Assembly: GCA_934668295.1 (NCBI GenBank)
Contig: CAKUND010000028.1
Coordinates: 1 to 16,096, forward strand
From: an uncultured Oscillospiraceae bacterium
GTDB lineage: Bacteria; Bacillota; Clostridia; Oscillospirales; Oscillospiraceae
Direction of reading: 5' to 3'
DNA length: 16,096 bases
Under the pieces are notes generated by a model. It ran no database searches, was not told where the DNA came from, and was given only the letters and a program-made list of their open reading frames with translations. The stretch's first letter is position 1. Each line of letters begins with the position of its first letter. Both the position numbers and the translations under genes were made by a program. Shown here in pieces: positions 6,965 to 14,103 of the stretch.

Positions 6965-8197
6965 TTGAAACACCGCATTTGCTCGCTTCGCGCCGCACTG
7001 GCCGCAGCGCTGGTTCTGGTCATGCTCTGCGTCCCTGCTCTGGCAGCGGAGATCACTGTCGATTATACCTCGGAATACAAATTCGCAGCCGCAGATTTTT
7101 CTGATTCCGACGGGTTGGAGGGCGTCTACATTTCCGCTGTCCCGCCCGCGTACCAGGCGGAGCTGTGCATTGGCAGCCGTGTGATCCGGCAGGGTGATAT
7201 CCTGCCTGCCGCAGCGCTGGACAATATGAAGCTGCGCCCCGTATGCCTCGGAACCGCCGATTGTGAGCTGGTCTACTGCCCAATCGAGGGCGGGACGCTC
7301 GGCGATGCCGTCACAGTCAGCCTGCGTATCCTCTCGGGCACGAACACTGCGCCGGTCTGCGAGGACGGAACGCTGGAAACGTATAAGAACATTGCAAACT
7401 CCGGTACACTTGCCGCAGCCGATCAGGAGGATCAGGAGCTGACGTATCAACTTGTAAAGGAACCGAAGCGCGGCACGGTCGAGCTGCACGAGGATGGCAG
7501 CTTCACGTACACGCCGGACAAGAACAAGGTCGGTAAAGATTCGTTCGTTTTTACTGCGACTGACCCGGCAGGAAATGTCTCAAATGAGGCCTGTGTCAAG
7601 ATCCGTATTTTGAAGCCTGCCGACAAGGCAACGTATCAGGACATGTCTGGCGACCGGGATGCGTTTGCCGCTATGTGGCTGAAGGACAAGGGAATTTATA
7701 CCGGCAGGATCATTGCCGGAAATCTCTGCTTTGAGCCGGACTGCCCTGTCAGCCGCAGCGAATTTCTGATTGCCTGCATGAAGCTGGCCGGACTTGAACA
7801 GTCGGACGGAACGATCTCAACCGGCTTTGCAGATGAATTGGAAACACCCCTCTGGCAGCAGCCATATCTGGCCGCAGCCTATCGATCCGGCATGATCTCC
7901 GGAACACCGACCGAAGAAGGGCTGGTTTTCCGTCCCGAGGAGGACTTGAGCCGCGCAGAGGCCGCCGTCATGCTGCAGAAGCTGCTTCGCCTGCCGGGCG
8001 ACGCTGCCGTATTCGCGCCGGAGGGCGATTCTGCTGTGCCTGCCTGGGCGCAGAGTGCGGTCAGCGCGCTTTCAAGCGCGGGGATCCCGCTTTCTTCCTC
8101 GGACTATGAGGGCCCGCTTACGCGGCGCGAGGCGGCAAATATCCTGCTCGCAGCCGCACCCGCAGCCAAAGAGGCTGCTCTTTACTGGACAGAATAA
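6965..8197 (+). CDS. Secreted surface protein with Ig/cadherin-like domain and three SLH repeats (410 aa)
   Basis: The mature protein should be exported and attached to the cell wall through SLH domains, which in other bacteria bind pyruvylated wall polymers. A signal peptide (1-28) has a basic start, a hydrophobic core and an ALA-A cleavage site. Residues about 30-118 resemble a beta-rich repeat. Residues about 120-217 form an Ig/cadherin-like domain (GSFTYTPD, DSFVFTATDPAGN). Three degenerate SLH units follow (about 223-280, 285-343 and 350-402), each ending in a P-x-x-x-x-R-x-E type motif (for example PVSRSEF, LSRAEA, LTRREA). An ATG at 6947 is in frame but has no RBS. The TTG at 6965 has AAGGAGG (6950-6956) with an 8-base gap and gives a proper signal peptide, so I chose it. 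The gene is monocistronic between two hairpins. No catalytic domain is seen; it is probably structural. Confidence 0.9.
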   Translation: MKHRICSLRAALAAALVLVMLCVPALAAEITVDYTSEYKFAAADFSDSDGLEGVYISAVPPAYQAELCIGSRVIRQGDILPAAALDNMKLRPVCLGTADCELVYCPIEGGTLGDAVTVSLRILSGTNTAPVCEDGTLETYKNIANSGTLAAADQEDQELTYQLVKEPKRGTVELHEDGSFTYTPDKNKVGKDSFVFTATDPAGNVSNEACVKIRILKPADKATYQDMSGDRDAFAAMWLKDKGIYTGRIIAGNLCFEPDCPVSRSEFLIACMKLAGLEQSDGTISTGFADELETPLWQQPYLAAAYRSGMISGTPTEEGLVFRPEEDLSRAEAAVMLQKLLRLPGDAAVFAPEGDSAVPAWAQSAVSALSSAGIPLSSSDYEGPLTRREAANILLAAAPAAKEAALYWTE

Positions 8198-8200
8198 GCG

Positions 8201-8232
8201 ATCGGGCCTGCCGCGTTCCCGGCAGGCCCGAT
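8201..8232. terminator. Hairpin between convergent genes, probable bidirectional terminator
   Basis: A perfect 13-bp stem (ATCGGGCCTGCCG, 8201-8213, with 8220-8232) with a 6-base loop lies 3 bases after the SLH gene stop and 4 bases from the mutase stop. Neither strand has a T run after it, so it departs from the classic intrinsic form. It may instead block convergent transcripts or protect 3' ends. Confidence 0.7.
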
Positions 8233-8236
8233 ATCG

Positions 8237-9892
8237 TTACAGAAGCGCTTCACAGGCGGTCCGGAGCGCAGCATAGGACTGTTTTGCCTGAAGCGGATCG
8301 TTTTCGTGGATCTCCAGATAGAGCTTGAGCTTCGGCTCCGTGCCGGAGGGCCGAAGCAGGACGCGTCCGTTTGCAAGCCGAAATTCCAGCATATCGGCAG
8401 AAGGCAGGCCGTTTAAGCCATGTGCATAGTCCAGAACCGCTTCCACCGGCTTGCCCGCCAATGTCGTTGGCGGCGCCTTGCGCAGCACGGCAAGCCGGGC
8501 CTGCATGCGCTCCATCCCGTCCGAGCCCGGAACTGCCCGGACGATTTGACCGTTTTCATACCAGCCATAGGTCCGGTACAGCGCTTCCAGCGCCTCCGGC
8601 AGCGTTATGCCTGCCTTTTGATACATACTCGTCATCTGGCAGATCAGCATTACGGCGTTTACGCCGTCCTTATCGCGCACATGCGGCCCGGACAGATATC
8701 CATAGCTTTCCTCAAATCCGAACAGGAACCGCTCCGGGTGTCCCTCCTGTTCAAGCAGACCGATCTGTTCACCGATATATTTGAACCCGGTGAGCGTCCG
8801 CCGGAGCGCAACGCCGTAATGCGTCGCGAGTCTGTCTGCCATACTGGTCGAGACGACCGTTGTGACAGCGATCGGAGCATGCGGCATGGTATTGGCGGAA
8901 AGGCGTGCCTTGCAGATGAAATCCAGCAGCAAAACGCCCATTTCGTTTCCGGAAAGGAGCCGGTACTCCCCTTTTGGGCCGCGTGCGGCGACGCCGCAGC
9001 GGTCGCAGTCCGGGTCAGTGCCGATGAGAAGATCGGGATGCGTTTTTTTGCAGAGCTTCAGGCCCTCCTCCATAGCCTCCCGGATCTCCGGGTTCGGATA
9101 CGGGCAGGTCTGGAAATTCCCGTCAGGCTTTGCCTGGCTTGGAACAACGGTGATATCAGCGGCGCCGAGCCTGTCCAGCAGTCTCTGTACGCATTCCAAT
9201 CCGCTGCCGCAGAGCGGCGTATAGACGAGCCGCAGACCGGAGCAGTCGGCGTCTGTTACACGCTGGGCGTAAACGGCGTCGACATACGCGTCCAGAACGC
9301 TGTCCGGGATCGTCTCGATGCGTCCATCTGCGCAGGCTTCCTGATAGCTGCAGGTTTTTACATCCGTAAAGCAGTCGACTCCGGCGATTTCTGCCTCAAT
9401 GGCATTTGCTGCGTCCAGCGTGATCTGACAGCCGTCAGGGCCGTATACCTTATAGCCGTTATACTGTGCGGGATTGTGGCTTGCCGTGATGCAGATGCCT
9501 GCGCCGCATGAAAAATAGCGCACGGCCCAGCTGAGCGCCGGCGTCGGTTCCAGCCTTGGATAGAGAAAGACCTTGATGCCGTTTGCAGCCAGAACGCAGG
9601 CAGCTGCTTCGGCAAAGGCTCTGCCGCAGAGGCGGCTGTCATGCGCGATGGCAGCGGACGGCGGAAGCTTCCTCGCTTTCAGATAATTTGCAAGTCCCTG
9701 CGTCGCTCTGCGCACCGTGTAAACGTTCATGCGGTTCGTGCCCGCGCCCAATATGCCGCGCAGGCCGCCGGTCCCGAAGGAAAGGTCACGGCAAAATGCC
9801 TCCTGTTGTTCCTGCTTACTCATTTTCTGCAGCTGCATAAGCAGCTCTGGCTCTGTAACGTGCGCGAGCCAGCGGGAATATGCCTGTTCCAT
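8237..9892 (-). CDS. Phosphoglucomutase/phosphomannomutase, alpha-D-phosphohexomutase family (551 aa)
   Basis: Interconverts hexose 1-phosphate and hexose 6-phosphate in the cytoplasm, feeding sugar-nucleotide and polysaccharide synthesis. All four family signatures are present. They are the phosphoserine loop T136-A-S138-H-N-P, the magnesium loop G-T-D-P-D-C-D-R (D293, D295, D297), the sugar-binding G-F-E-E-S (392-396) and the phosphate-binding P-S-G-T-E-P-K (515-521). The N-terminal GTGGLRG is typical of the long PgcA-type phosphoglucomutases. The frame stays open up to 10324, but the ATG at 9892 has a strong GGGGGAGG with a 7-base gap, and a promoter lies just upstream within the extension, so the longer form is rejected. 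Substrate choice between glucose and mannose phosphates cannot be settled from sequence alone. Confidence 0.96.
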   Translation of the reverse strand: MEQAYSRWLAHVTEPELLMQLQKMSKQEQQEAFCRDLSFGTGGLRGILGAGTNRMNVYTVRRATQGLANYLKARKLPPSAAIAHDSRLCGRAFAEAAACVLAANGIKVFLYPRLEPTPALSWAVRYFSCGAGICITASHNPAQYNGYKVYGPDGCQITLDAANAIEAEIAGVDCFTDVKTCSYQEACADGRIETIPDSVLDAYVDAVYAQRVTDADCSGLRLVYTPLCGSGLECVQRLLDRLGAADITVVPSQAKPDGNFQTCPYPNPEIREAMEEGLKLCKKTHPDLLIGTDPDCDRCGVAARGPKGEYRLLSGNEMGVLLLDFICKARLSANTMPHAPIAVTTVVSTSMADRLATHYGVALRRTLTGFKYIGEQIGLLEQEGHPERFLFGFEESYGYLSGPHVRDKDGVNAVMLICQMTSMYQKAGITLPEALEALYRTYGWYENGQIVRAVPGSDGMERMQARLAVLRKAPPTTLAGKPVEAVLDYAHGLNGLPSADMLEFRLANGRVLLRPSGTEPKLKLYLEIHENDPLQAKQSYAALRTACEALL

Positions 9893-9920
9893 CCGAATGC
9901 CTCCCCCTTCTTTTTCCATA

Positions 9921-9949
9921 AAAATATCGCAGGATGCGCGTCTTGTCAA
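9921..9949 (-). promoter_or_regulatory. Sigma-A promoter of the phosphohexomutase gene
   Basis: On the minus strand there is a consensus TTGACA (9949-9944), a 17-base spacer and TATTTT (9926-9921). The predicted start near 9914 leaves a leader of about 22 nt holding the GGGGGAGG. Confidence 0.8.
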
Positions 9950-10015
9950 CGGTGGATTTTTGGATGGTCTTCTGCTATAGTATATTGGATCAAAACGGAA
10001 CAGGACAGACATGAC

Positions 10016-11416
10016 ATGGCAAACAGAAAAAAACAGGACATGACCGCCGAGCTGGCGGAGGGGGAAATTCTGCCGCTTGTATTCAAGCTGACAATTCCAG
10101 CTGTCATTGCGCAGCTCATTACATTTTTGTATAACATCGTTGACAGAATGTACGTTGCACGGATCGAGGGCTCCGGTATGGATGCGCTGGCCGCGCTTGG
10201 GATCGTGCTGCCCATCACGCTTATCATGCAGGCGTTCGCAAATCTGGTCGGGCTTGGCGGCGCACCGCGGGCGGGCATCAAGCTCGGCGAAGGAAAGCCA
10301 GACGAGGCGAACCGGATCTTTCACACTGCGTTCTGTCTGCTGGTGCTGCTGGGCATTGTGATCGGCGCGGCGGCGTTCTGCTTTGCGCGGCAGATCGTAC
10401 TGCTGTTCGGCTGCCCGGAAAGCGCGGTAGAGTTCGCCGTCTCCTATCTCAAGATCTACGCCTGCGGCACGATCTTTGTCATGCTGGCGCAGGGACTCAA
10501 CCCGTTTATTCTGACGCAGGGCTATTCATGGCTTGCAATGAGCTCGGTGCTGCTGGGGGCGCTTATGAACATCGCGCTCGACCCGCTGTTCATTTTTACC
10601 TTCGGCATGGGCGTTCAGGGATCAAGCCTTGCGACGATCCTCTCTCAGCTGTGCTCCTGCGTGTGGATCATCTGCTTTTTCTTCTCCAGGAAAAGCCTGT
10701 TCCGCTTTCAGGCAAGCCTGCTCGGCCTGTCTCCGGGACGAATTTTCAGCATCCTTTCACTGGGCTTTACGCCGTTTATCATGACGCTGACGGAATGTGC
10801 CATCCAGATCGTCTTCAATATCAATCTGAACCGCACGACTGGCGGCAACAAGGACTATACCGCCGCACTGACCGTTATGCTGAGCGCGCTGCAGCTCATT
10901 TCCCTGCCCTTGAACGGTCTTGGAAACGGCATGCAGCCGTTCGTGAGCTATAACTATGGAAAAGCCGACTCCGCGCGGCTGAAGCAGGGAATCAAATATG
11001 TGACGGTCATCGCGTTTATCTACGCCGTCTGCATCTGGTCTGTCTCGATGGCGTTCCCCGTGGTGTACGCCAGGCTGTTTTCGGCGAGCGAGTCTGTCAC
11101 GCAGATCGTCAAGCGTTATACGCCGATGTTTTTGATGGGCTCTATCATGTTTTTCGTGCAGATGACGCTGCAAAACGTCAATGTCGGGCTTGGGCAGGCA
11201 AAGGAAGCGCTTTTGCTGGCGGTGAACCGGAAGGTCGTCATTCTGATCCCGCTTTGTTTTGTTCTGACGCATTTTCTCGGCTTCAAGGGCGTGTATTTAT
11301 CGGAGGGCATCGCCGATCTCGTCGCAGGCATCATCACAACGATCGGCATATTTACAAGCTTCCCAAAGATCTTCCGCCGCCGGGAAGAAGAAGTCAAACA
11401 GGCCGCGTCGAACTGA
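10016..11416 (+). CDS. MATE family efflux transporter (466 aa)
   Basis: An integral membrane exporter of the multidrug and toxic compound extrusion family, driven by a Na+ or H+ gradient. The sequence shows about twelve hydrophobic segments in two similar halves. The first half has VDRMYVARI and GLGGAPRAGIKLGEG; the second has NGLGNGMQPFVSYNYGKAD. That QPFVSYNYG is typical of the MepA/DinF-like branch. The C-terminus ends in a basic/acidic tail. The frame runs open far upstream, but the ATG at 10016 has an AGGA (10002-10005) at a fair distance and gives the usual family N-terminus. It is divergent from the mutase gene across 123 bp. A TATAGT (near 9975-9980) could be its -10, without a clear -35. 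The substrate is unknown. Confidence 0.95.
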   Translation: MANRKKQDMTAELAEGEILPLVFKLTIPAVIAQLITFLYNIVDRMYVARIEGSGMDALAALGIVLPITLIMQAFANLVGLGGAPRAGIKLGEGKPDEANRIFHTAFCLLVLLGIVIGAAAFCFARQIVLLFGCPESAVEFAVSYLKIYACGTIFVMLAQGLNPFILTQGYSWLAMSSVLLGALMNIALDPLFIFTFGMGVQGSSLATILSQLCSCVWIICFFFSRKSLFRFQASLLGLSPGRIFSILSLGFTPFIMTLTECAIQIVFNINLNRTTGGNKDYTAALTVMLSALQLISLPLNGLGNGMQPFVSYNYGKADSARLKQGIKYVTVIAFIYAVCIWSVSMAFPVVYARLFSASESVTQIVKRYTPMFLMGSIMFFVQMTLQNVNVGLGQAKEALLLAVNRKVVILIPLCFVLTHFLGFKGVYLSEGIADLVAGIITTIGIFTSFPKIFRRREEEVKQAASN

Positions 11417-11430
11417 TGCGGCCTGTTTGA
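11394..11430. terminator. Bidirectional terminator hairpin overlapping the MATE stop codon
   Basis: A perfect 13-bp stem, TCAAACAGGCCGC (11394-11406) with GCGGCCTGTTTGA (11418-11430), has an 11-base loop that contains the MATE stop codon. The A/T-rich outer arms act as a short U tract on both strands. It lies between convergent genes (MATE + and oleate hydratase -) and ends 10 bases from the hydratase stop. Confidence 0.8.
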
Positions 11431-11440
11431 TCGAACGGGA

Positions 11441-13216
11441 TCAGATGATATGATACTCCTTCAGCAGCTTCTCAATATCGGTGCCTTTGAGCTTGCTGAG
11501 GGCTTTTTCAAGGGCGACCTTCTGGACGAGGGAGAGCTTCATGTCGGTGGGCTTTTTGCCGTCGCGAAGCTGAACGGTTGCGTTCAGCAGGTCACGGACG
11601 TCATACACGCTGCCCCAGACCTCCGGGACGCCGCGGTCGACATTCAGAAGCGTATAGACGGCCTCCATGCCGGTGCGCATGGAATACTCGGTGGTGAAGA
11701 TGGTGTCGCGCGGAGTCTCGGCGAACTGGCCGAGGAAGGCGAAGTTCACAGCGCCGTCGGGCACGACCTTCGGACGGTCGCCATAGGCGCGCGGCATGAA
11801 GAACGCGTCGATATACGGCATCATGACGGGAACGGTATTGGCGCTGTTCGAGGCCAGGTCTTCGATCTGATCCTCCGGTACGCCGATGTGGTACAGCCAC
11901 TCCATGCAGATCTCCTTACCGGTGCATTCGCGCATGGGCTTCTTCACATAATCGCCGGGCTTATCGGTAAACAGAGCGTAGACCCAGACAAGGCAGTGAT
12001 CCTTGGGCTGCGCGCGGAACTGCGGCTGGCGGTTGATCGTCCAGCTCATGAGCCAGCTGGAATCCTTGACGGTGACGATGCCGCCGGTGACGACACGGCC
12101 GGTGAACGGGTCGCGCTTGCAGATGTTTTTGATATAGGGGATGATTTTCTGGTCGAGCGTCTCAACGGTCGCGCTCATCCAGTTTGTCTGCTCAGGGTCA
12201 TAGCAGAACTTATCGGGATGGCCAAAGGACGGATCCTGCGCGGCGATCTTGCGCCACATATCCCAGCCGCCGCCTGGCCTGATCTCCGTGTTATAGGGCG
12301 CGGGCTCGTTCTGGCTGCCGCGGGAGGAATTTTCGACGCAGCCGCCGTTGGTGATGAAGACAAGGTCGTTCTCAGTCAGGTCGATGGCGTCCTCTTTCCC
12401 CTCGCGGATAATGTCGATGCGCTTGGCAAGCTTGCGGGCCGGTGTGCAGTCGAATTCGACGTTTACGACTTGGACACCATAGTGGAACTGAACGCCGAAG
12501 CCCTTGAGATACTCGATCATCGGCAGGATCATAGACTCATACTGGTTATATTTCGTGAAGCGCAGCGCCTTGAAGTCGGGCAGACCGCCGATGTGGTGGA
12601 TGAAGCGCTGGATATAGAGCTTCATTTCAAGCGCACTGTGCCAGTTTTCAAAGGCGAACATCGTGCGCCAGTAGAGCCAGAAGTTGGAGTTGAAGACCTC
12701 ATCGTCGAAGAAGTCCGTGATGCGCTTGTCCTGCAGGTCTTCATTCGGGGTAAAGAACAGCTTCATGATCTCCATCGCGCCCTTGTCGGAAATGTCGAAC
12801 TTGCCGTCGGTGTGCGCGTCCTGCCCGCGATTGACGGTGGCGCGGCAGAGGGAGTAGTTCGGGTCTTCCTTGTTCAGCCAGTAATACTCGTCAAGGACGC
12901 TTACACCCTCCGTCTCGATGGACGGGATGGAGTGGAACAGATCCCACATGACCTCGAAATGGTTGTCCATCTCACGGCCGCCGCGCATGACATAGCCGAC
13001 ATTTTCAAACTTATAGCCGTCGCATGCGCCGCCGGGGATCGAATCCTTTTCCAGAATATGCACGTGTTCGCCCTTCATCTGTCCGTCGCGAACAAGATAG
13101 CAGGCTGCCGTCAGCGCAGCCAGGCCGCTGCCGACGATATAGGCCGATTTCTGATCAACGCCCTCCGGCTTTTTGGGTCTTGCAAATGCTTCATAGTTAC
13201 CGCTCGAATAATACAT
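11441..13216 (-). CDS. ohyA: Oleate hydratase (myosin-cross-reactive antigen family), 591 aa
   Basis: An FAD-dependent, peripherally membrane-bound enzyme that adds water to the cis-9 double bond of unsaturated fatty acids, for example oleate to 10-hydroxystearate. In gut bacteria and pathogens this lowers the toxicity of host and dietary fatty acids. The FAD-binding Rossmann motif I-V-G29-S-G31-L-A-A is followed by the acidic E56. The signature RGGREMDNHFEVMWDLF places the catalytic Glu at residue 82. The LYIQRFIHHIGG motif places Tyr at 201. These match the numbering I know for the Staphylococcus aureus enzyme (E82, Y201). The length is normal, and the C-terminus is a basic amphipathic stretch suited to membrane contact. 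The ATG start has GGAGG (13225-13229) with an 8-base gap. A TetR gene lies upstream in the same direction, and dyads sit between them. Confidence 0.97.
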   Translation of the reverse strand: MYYSSGNYEAFARPKKPEGVDQKSAYIVGSGLAALTAACYLVRDGQMKGEHVHILEKDSIPGGACDGYKFENVGYVMRGGREMDNHFEVMWDLFHSIPSIETEGVSVLDEYYWLNKEDPNYSLCRATVNRGQDAHTDGKFDISDKGAMEIMKLFFTPNEDLQDKRITDFFDDEVFNSNFWLYWRTMFAFENWHSALEMKLYIQRFIHHIGGLPDFKALRFTKYNQYESMILPMIEYLKGFGVQFHYGVQVVNVEFDCTPARKLAKRIDIIREGKEDAIDLTENDLVFITNGGCVENSSRGSQNEPAPYNTEIRPGGGWDMWRKIAAQDPSFGHPDKFCYDPEQTNWMSATVETLDQKIIPYIKNICKRDPFTGRVVTGGIVTVKDSSWLMSWTINRQPQFRAQPKDHCLVWVYALFTDKPGDYVKKPMRECTGKEICMEWLYHIGVPEDQIEDLASNSANTVPVMMPYIDAFFMPRAYGDRPKVVPDGAVNFAFLGQFAETPRDTIFTTEYSMRTGMEAVYTLLNVDRGVPEVWGSVYDVRDLLNATVQLRDGKKPTDMKLSLVQKVALEKALSKLKGTDIEKLLKEYHII

Positions 13217-13241
13217 GATTCATACCTCCATTTTATAGCCT

Positions 13242-13263
13242 GGAAACAATGCTTTATGTTTCC
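13242..13263. promoter_or_regulatory. Inverted repeat upstream of oleate hydratase (dyad 1)
   Basis: GGAAACA (13242-13248) and TGTTTCC (13257-13263) form a perfect 7-bp inverted repeat with an 8-base centre, 26-47 bases before the ATG. It could be an operator or a leader hairpin. A TATAAA-like sequence lies between it and the RBS, but no complete promoter was recognised. Confidence 0.45.
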
Positions 13264-13271
13264 CTTTCGAT

Positions 13272-13285
13272 GGTATGAGCATACC
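13272..13285. promoter_or_regulatory. Perfect palindrome upstream of oleate hydratase (dyad 2), candidate TetR operator
   Basis: GGTATG-AG-CATACC is a perfect 6+2+6 palindrome, 56-69 bases before the oleate hydratase ATG and just past the tetR terminator. Its length and position suit a TetR-family operator. Binding by the neighbouring TetR is an inference, and no matching copy was found in the tetR promoter. Confidence 0.45.
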
Positions 13286-13311
13286 GCAGATTCAAAAAAA
13301 GCGCCATAAGC

Positions 13312-13350
13312 AGAAAATGCCCTGTGATAAAGTTCTTATCACAGGGCATT
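13312..13350 (-). terminator. Intrinsic terminator of tetR
   Basis: On the minus strand a perfect 15-bp stem (13336-13350 with 13316-13330) has a 5-base loop and is followed by TTTTCTG. It lies 18 bases after the tetR stop and separates tetR from oleate hydratase, so the two are probably separate transcripts. Confidence 0.92.
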
Positions 13351-13368
13351 GATCTGTTCAGTTTTTTA

Positions 13369-13950
13369 TCAAACACCGGAATTTGATGCAGGCTTGTCCA
13401 CACGGAAGCGTTCGAGCGCTGCGGCGACGCTGCCGTGAATGACGCGGTCAAGACGGTCGATGATCTCCTTCGGTTCGCCCTTCATATCATGCTTGATCCA
13501 GTCCAGCATGAGGCCGACAAAGGCGTATTTATAGACGTTGGCGATAAACGCCTTGTCCTCCGGGCGGACGGACATGCCTGCTGCCTGCTCCTCGACCACG
13601 CCCTCGAGCAGATCATACGTCAGCTTGTACAGATAATTCTCGACCTGCTCGCGGCTGACGGAGTGGTAGACGTTCATGATGAATGGCTTGTTGGCCAGAA
13701 CAGCCTCGAAGATCTGCTCAAAGCCCTGCTGCCACGTTTCATAGGTCTTCTTCCCTGCCAGCGCCTTTGCCGCGTCCTCCTGACACGACCATTCGACCAG
13801 ATCATAGATGTCCTTGAAATGATAATAGAACGTCATGCGGTTGATGCCGCAGTCATCGGCAATATCGCTGATGGTGATTTTATGAAGCGGCTTTTGCAGG
13901 AGCAGATTCTTGAGCGACTGCTCCAGCGCGCGCTTGGTCAGATCGGACAT
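13369..13950 (-). CDS. TetR/AcrR family transcriptional regulator (193 aa)
   Basis: A DNA-binding repressor-type regulator. The N-terminal helix-turn-helix (about 24-46) has the typical ITISDIADDCGINRMTFYYHF, followed by KDIYDLVEW. The C-terminal part (about 70-180) is helical and resembles the DhaS-like TetR group, and should bind an effector. The ATG at 13950 has AGGAGG with a 6-base gap, and a TTGACA promoter lies upstream. It ends in a strong terminator, then oleate hydratase follows in the same direction, which suggests fatty acids or a related ligand as effector; this is inference from context. It is divergent from the gntR-ABC operon and shares its -35 region, so it could influence that operon as well. 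Confidence 0.93.
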   Translation of the reverse strand: MSDLTKRALEQSLKNLLLQKPLHKITISDIADDCGINRMTFYYHFKDIYDLVEWSCQEDAAKALAGKKTYETWQQGFEQIFEAVLANKPFIMNVYHSVSREQVENYLYKLTYDLLEGVVEEQAAGMSVRPEDKAFIANVYKYAFVGLMLDWIKHDMKGEPKEIIDRLDRVIHGSVAAALERFRVDKPASNSGV

Positions 13951-13992
13951 ATAGGGCCTCCTGTCTCGAACAGCGTTCGGACGCTTTTTTTC

Positions 13993-14021
13993 AGAGTACC
14001 CGCTTTTTGCTGAAATGTCAA
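13993..14021 (-). promoter_or_regulatory. Sigma-A promoter of tetR
   Basis: On the minus strand there is TTGACA (14021-14016), a 17-base spacer and TACTCT (13998-13993). The -35 is perfect and the -10 is weak. The predicted start near 13986 puts a small stem-loop (13972-13985) in the leader just before the RBS. Confidence 0.65.
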
Positions 14022-14036
14022 GACAGCGGCTTGACA
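14016..14036. promoter_or_regulatory. 21-bp dyad formed by the two divergent -35 boxes
   Basis: TGTCAAG (14016-14022) and CTTGACA (14030-14036) are exact inverted copies with a 7-base centre. The left arm is the tetR -35 and the right arm the gntR -35. A protein bound here would affect both promoters; part of the symmetry follows simply from two consensus -35 boxes facing away from each other. Confidence 0.5.
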
Positions 14037-14059
14037 GGCAAGTGTACTATGTGTATAAT
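14031..14059 (+). promoter_or_regulatory. Perfect consensus sigma-A promoter of the gntR-ABC operon
   Basis: TTGACA (14031-14036), a 17-base spacer and TATAAT (14054-14059). A promoter this strong in front of a regulator suggests that repression sets the level. The predicted start is near 14066. Confidence 0.92.
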
Positions 14060-14062
14060 ACA
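14052..14062. promoter_or_regulatory. Palindrome over the gntR -10, candidate GntR operator
   Basis: TGTAT-A-ATACA is a perfect 11-bp palindrome covering the -10 box. GTGTA also appears at 14042-14046, 14051-14055 and 14071-14075. GntR-family sites commonly carry GT and AC at their ends, so autorepression is plausible. AT-rich -10 regions make short palindromes by chance. Confidence 0.4.
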
Positions 14063-14103
14063 GTCAGAGAGTGTATGACTTGAGTAATACGGTGGTGACG
14101 GAT

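Noticed and set aside
9641..10015. N-terminal extension of the MATE frame
   Set aside because: It runs antisense through the mutase 5' part and its composition is unlike a membrane protein; the ATG at 10016 gives the normal length.
9893..10324. N-terminal extension of the phosphohexomutase frame
   Set aside because: The extension covers the mutase promoter and the start of the divergent MATE gene; the ATG at 9892 has a strong RBS and the family N-terminus.
11450..13309. 619-codon plus-strand open frame opposite oleate hydratase
   Set aside because: Antisense shadow of a certain gene; it spans the ohyA control region and shows no family features.
13972..13991. Small stem AGCGT/ACGCT with a TCGG loop followed by seven T on the plus strand
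   Set aside because: It looks like a plus-strand terminator, but no plus-strand transcript is known to arrive here and the stem is only 5 bp. More likely it is part of the tetR leader.
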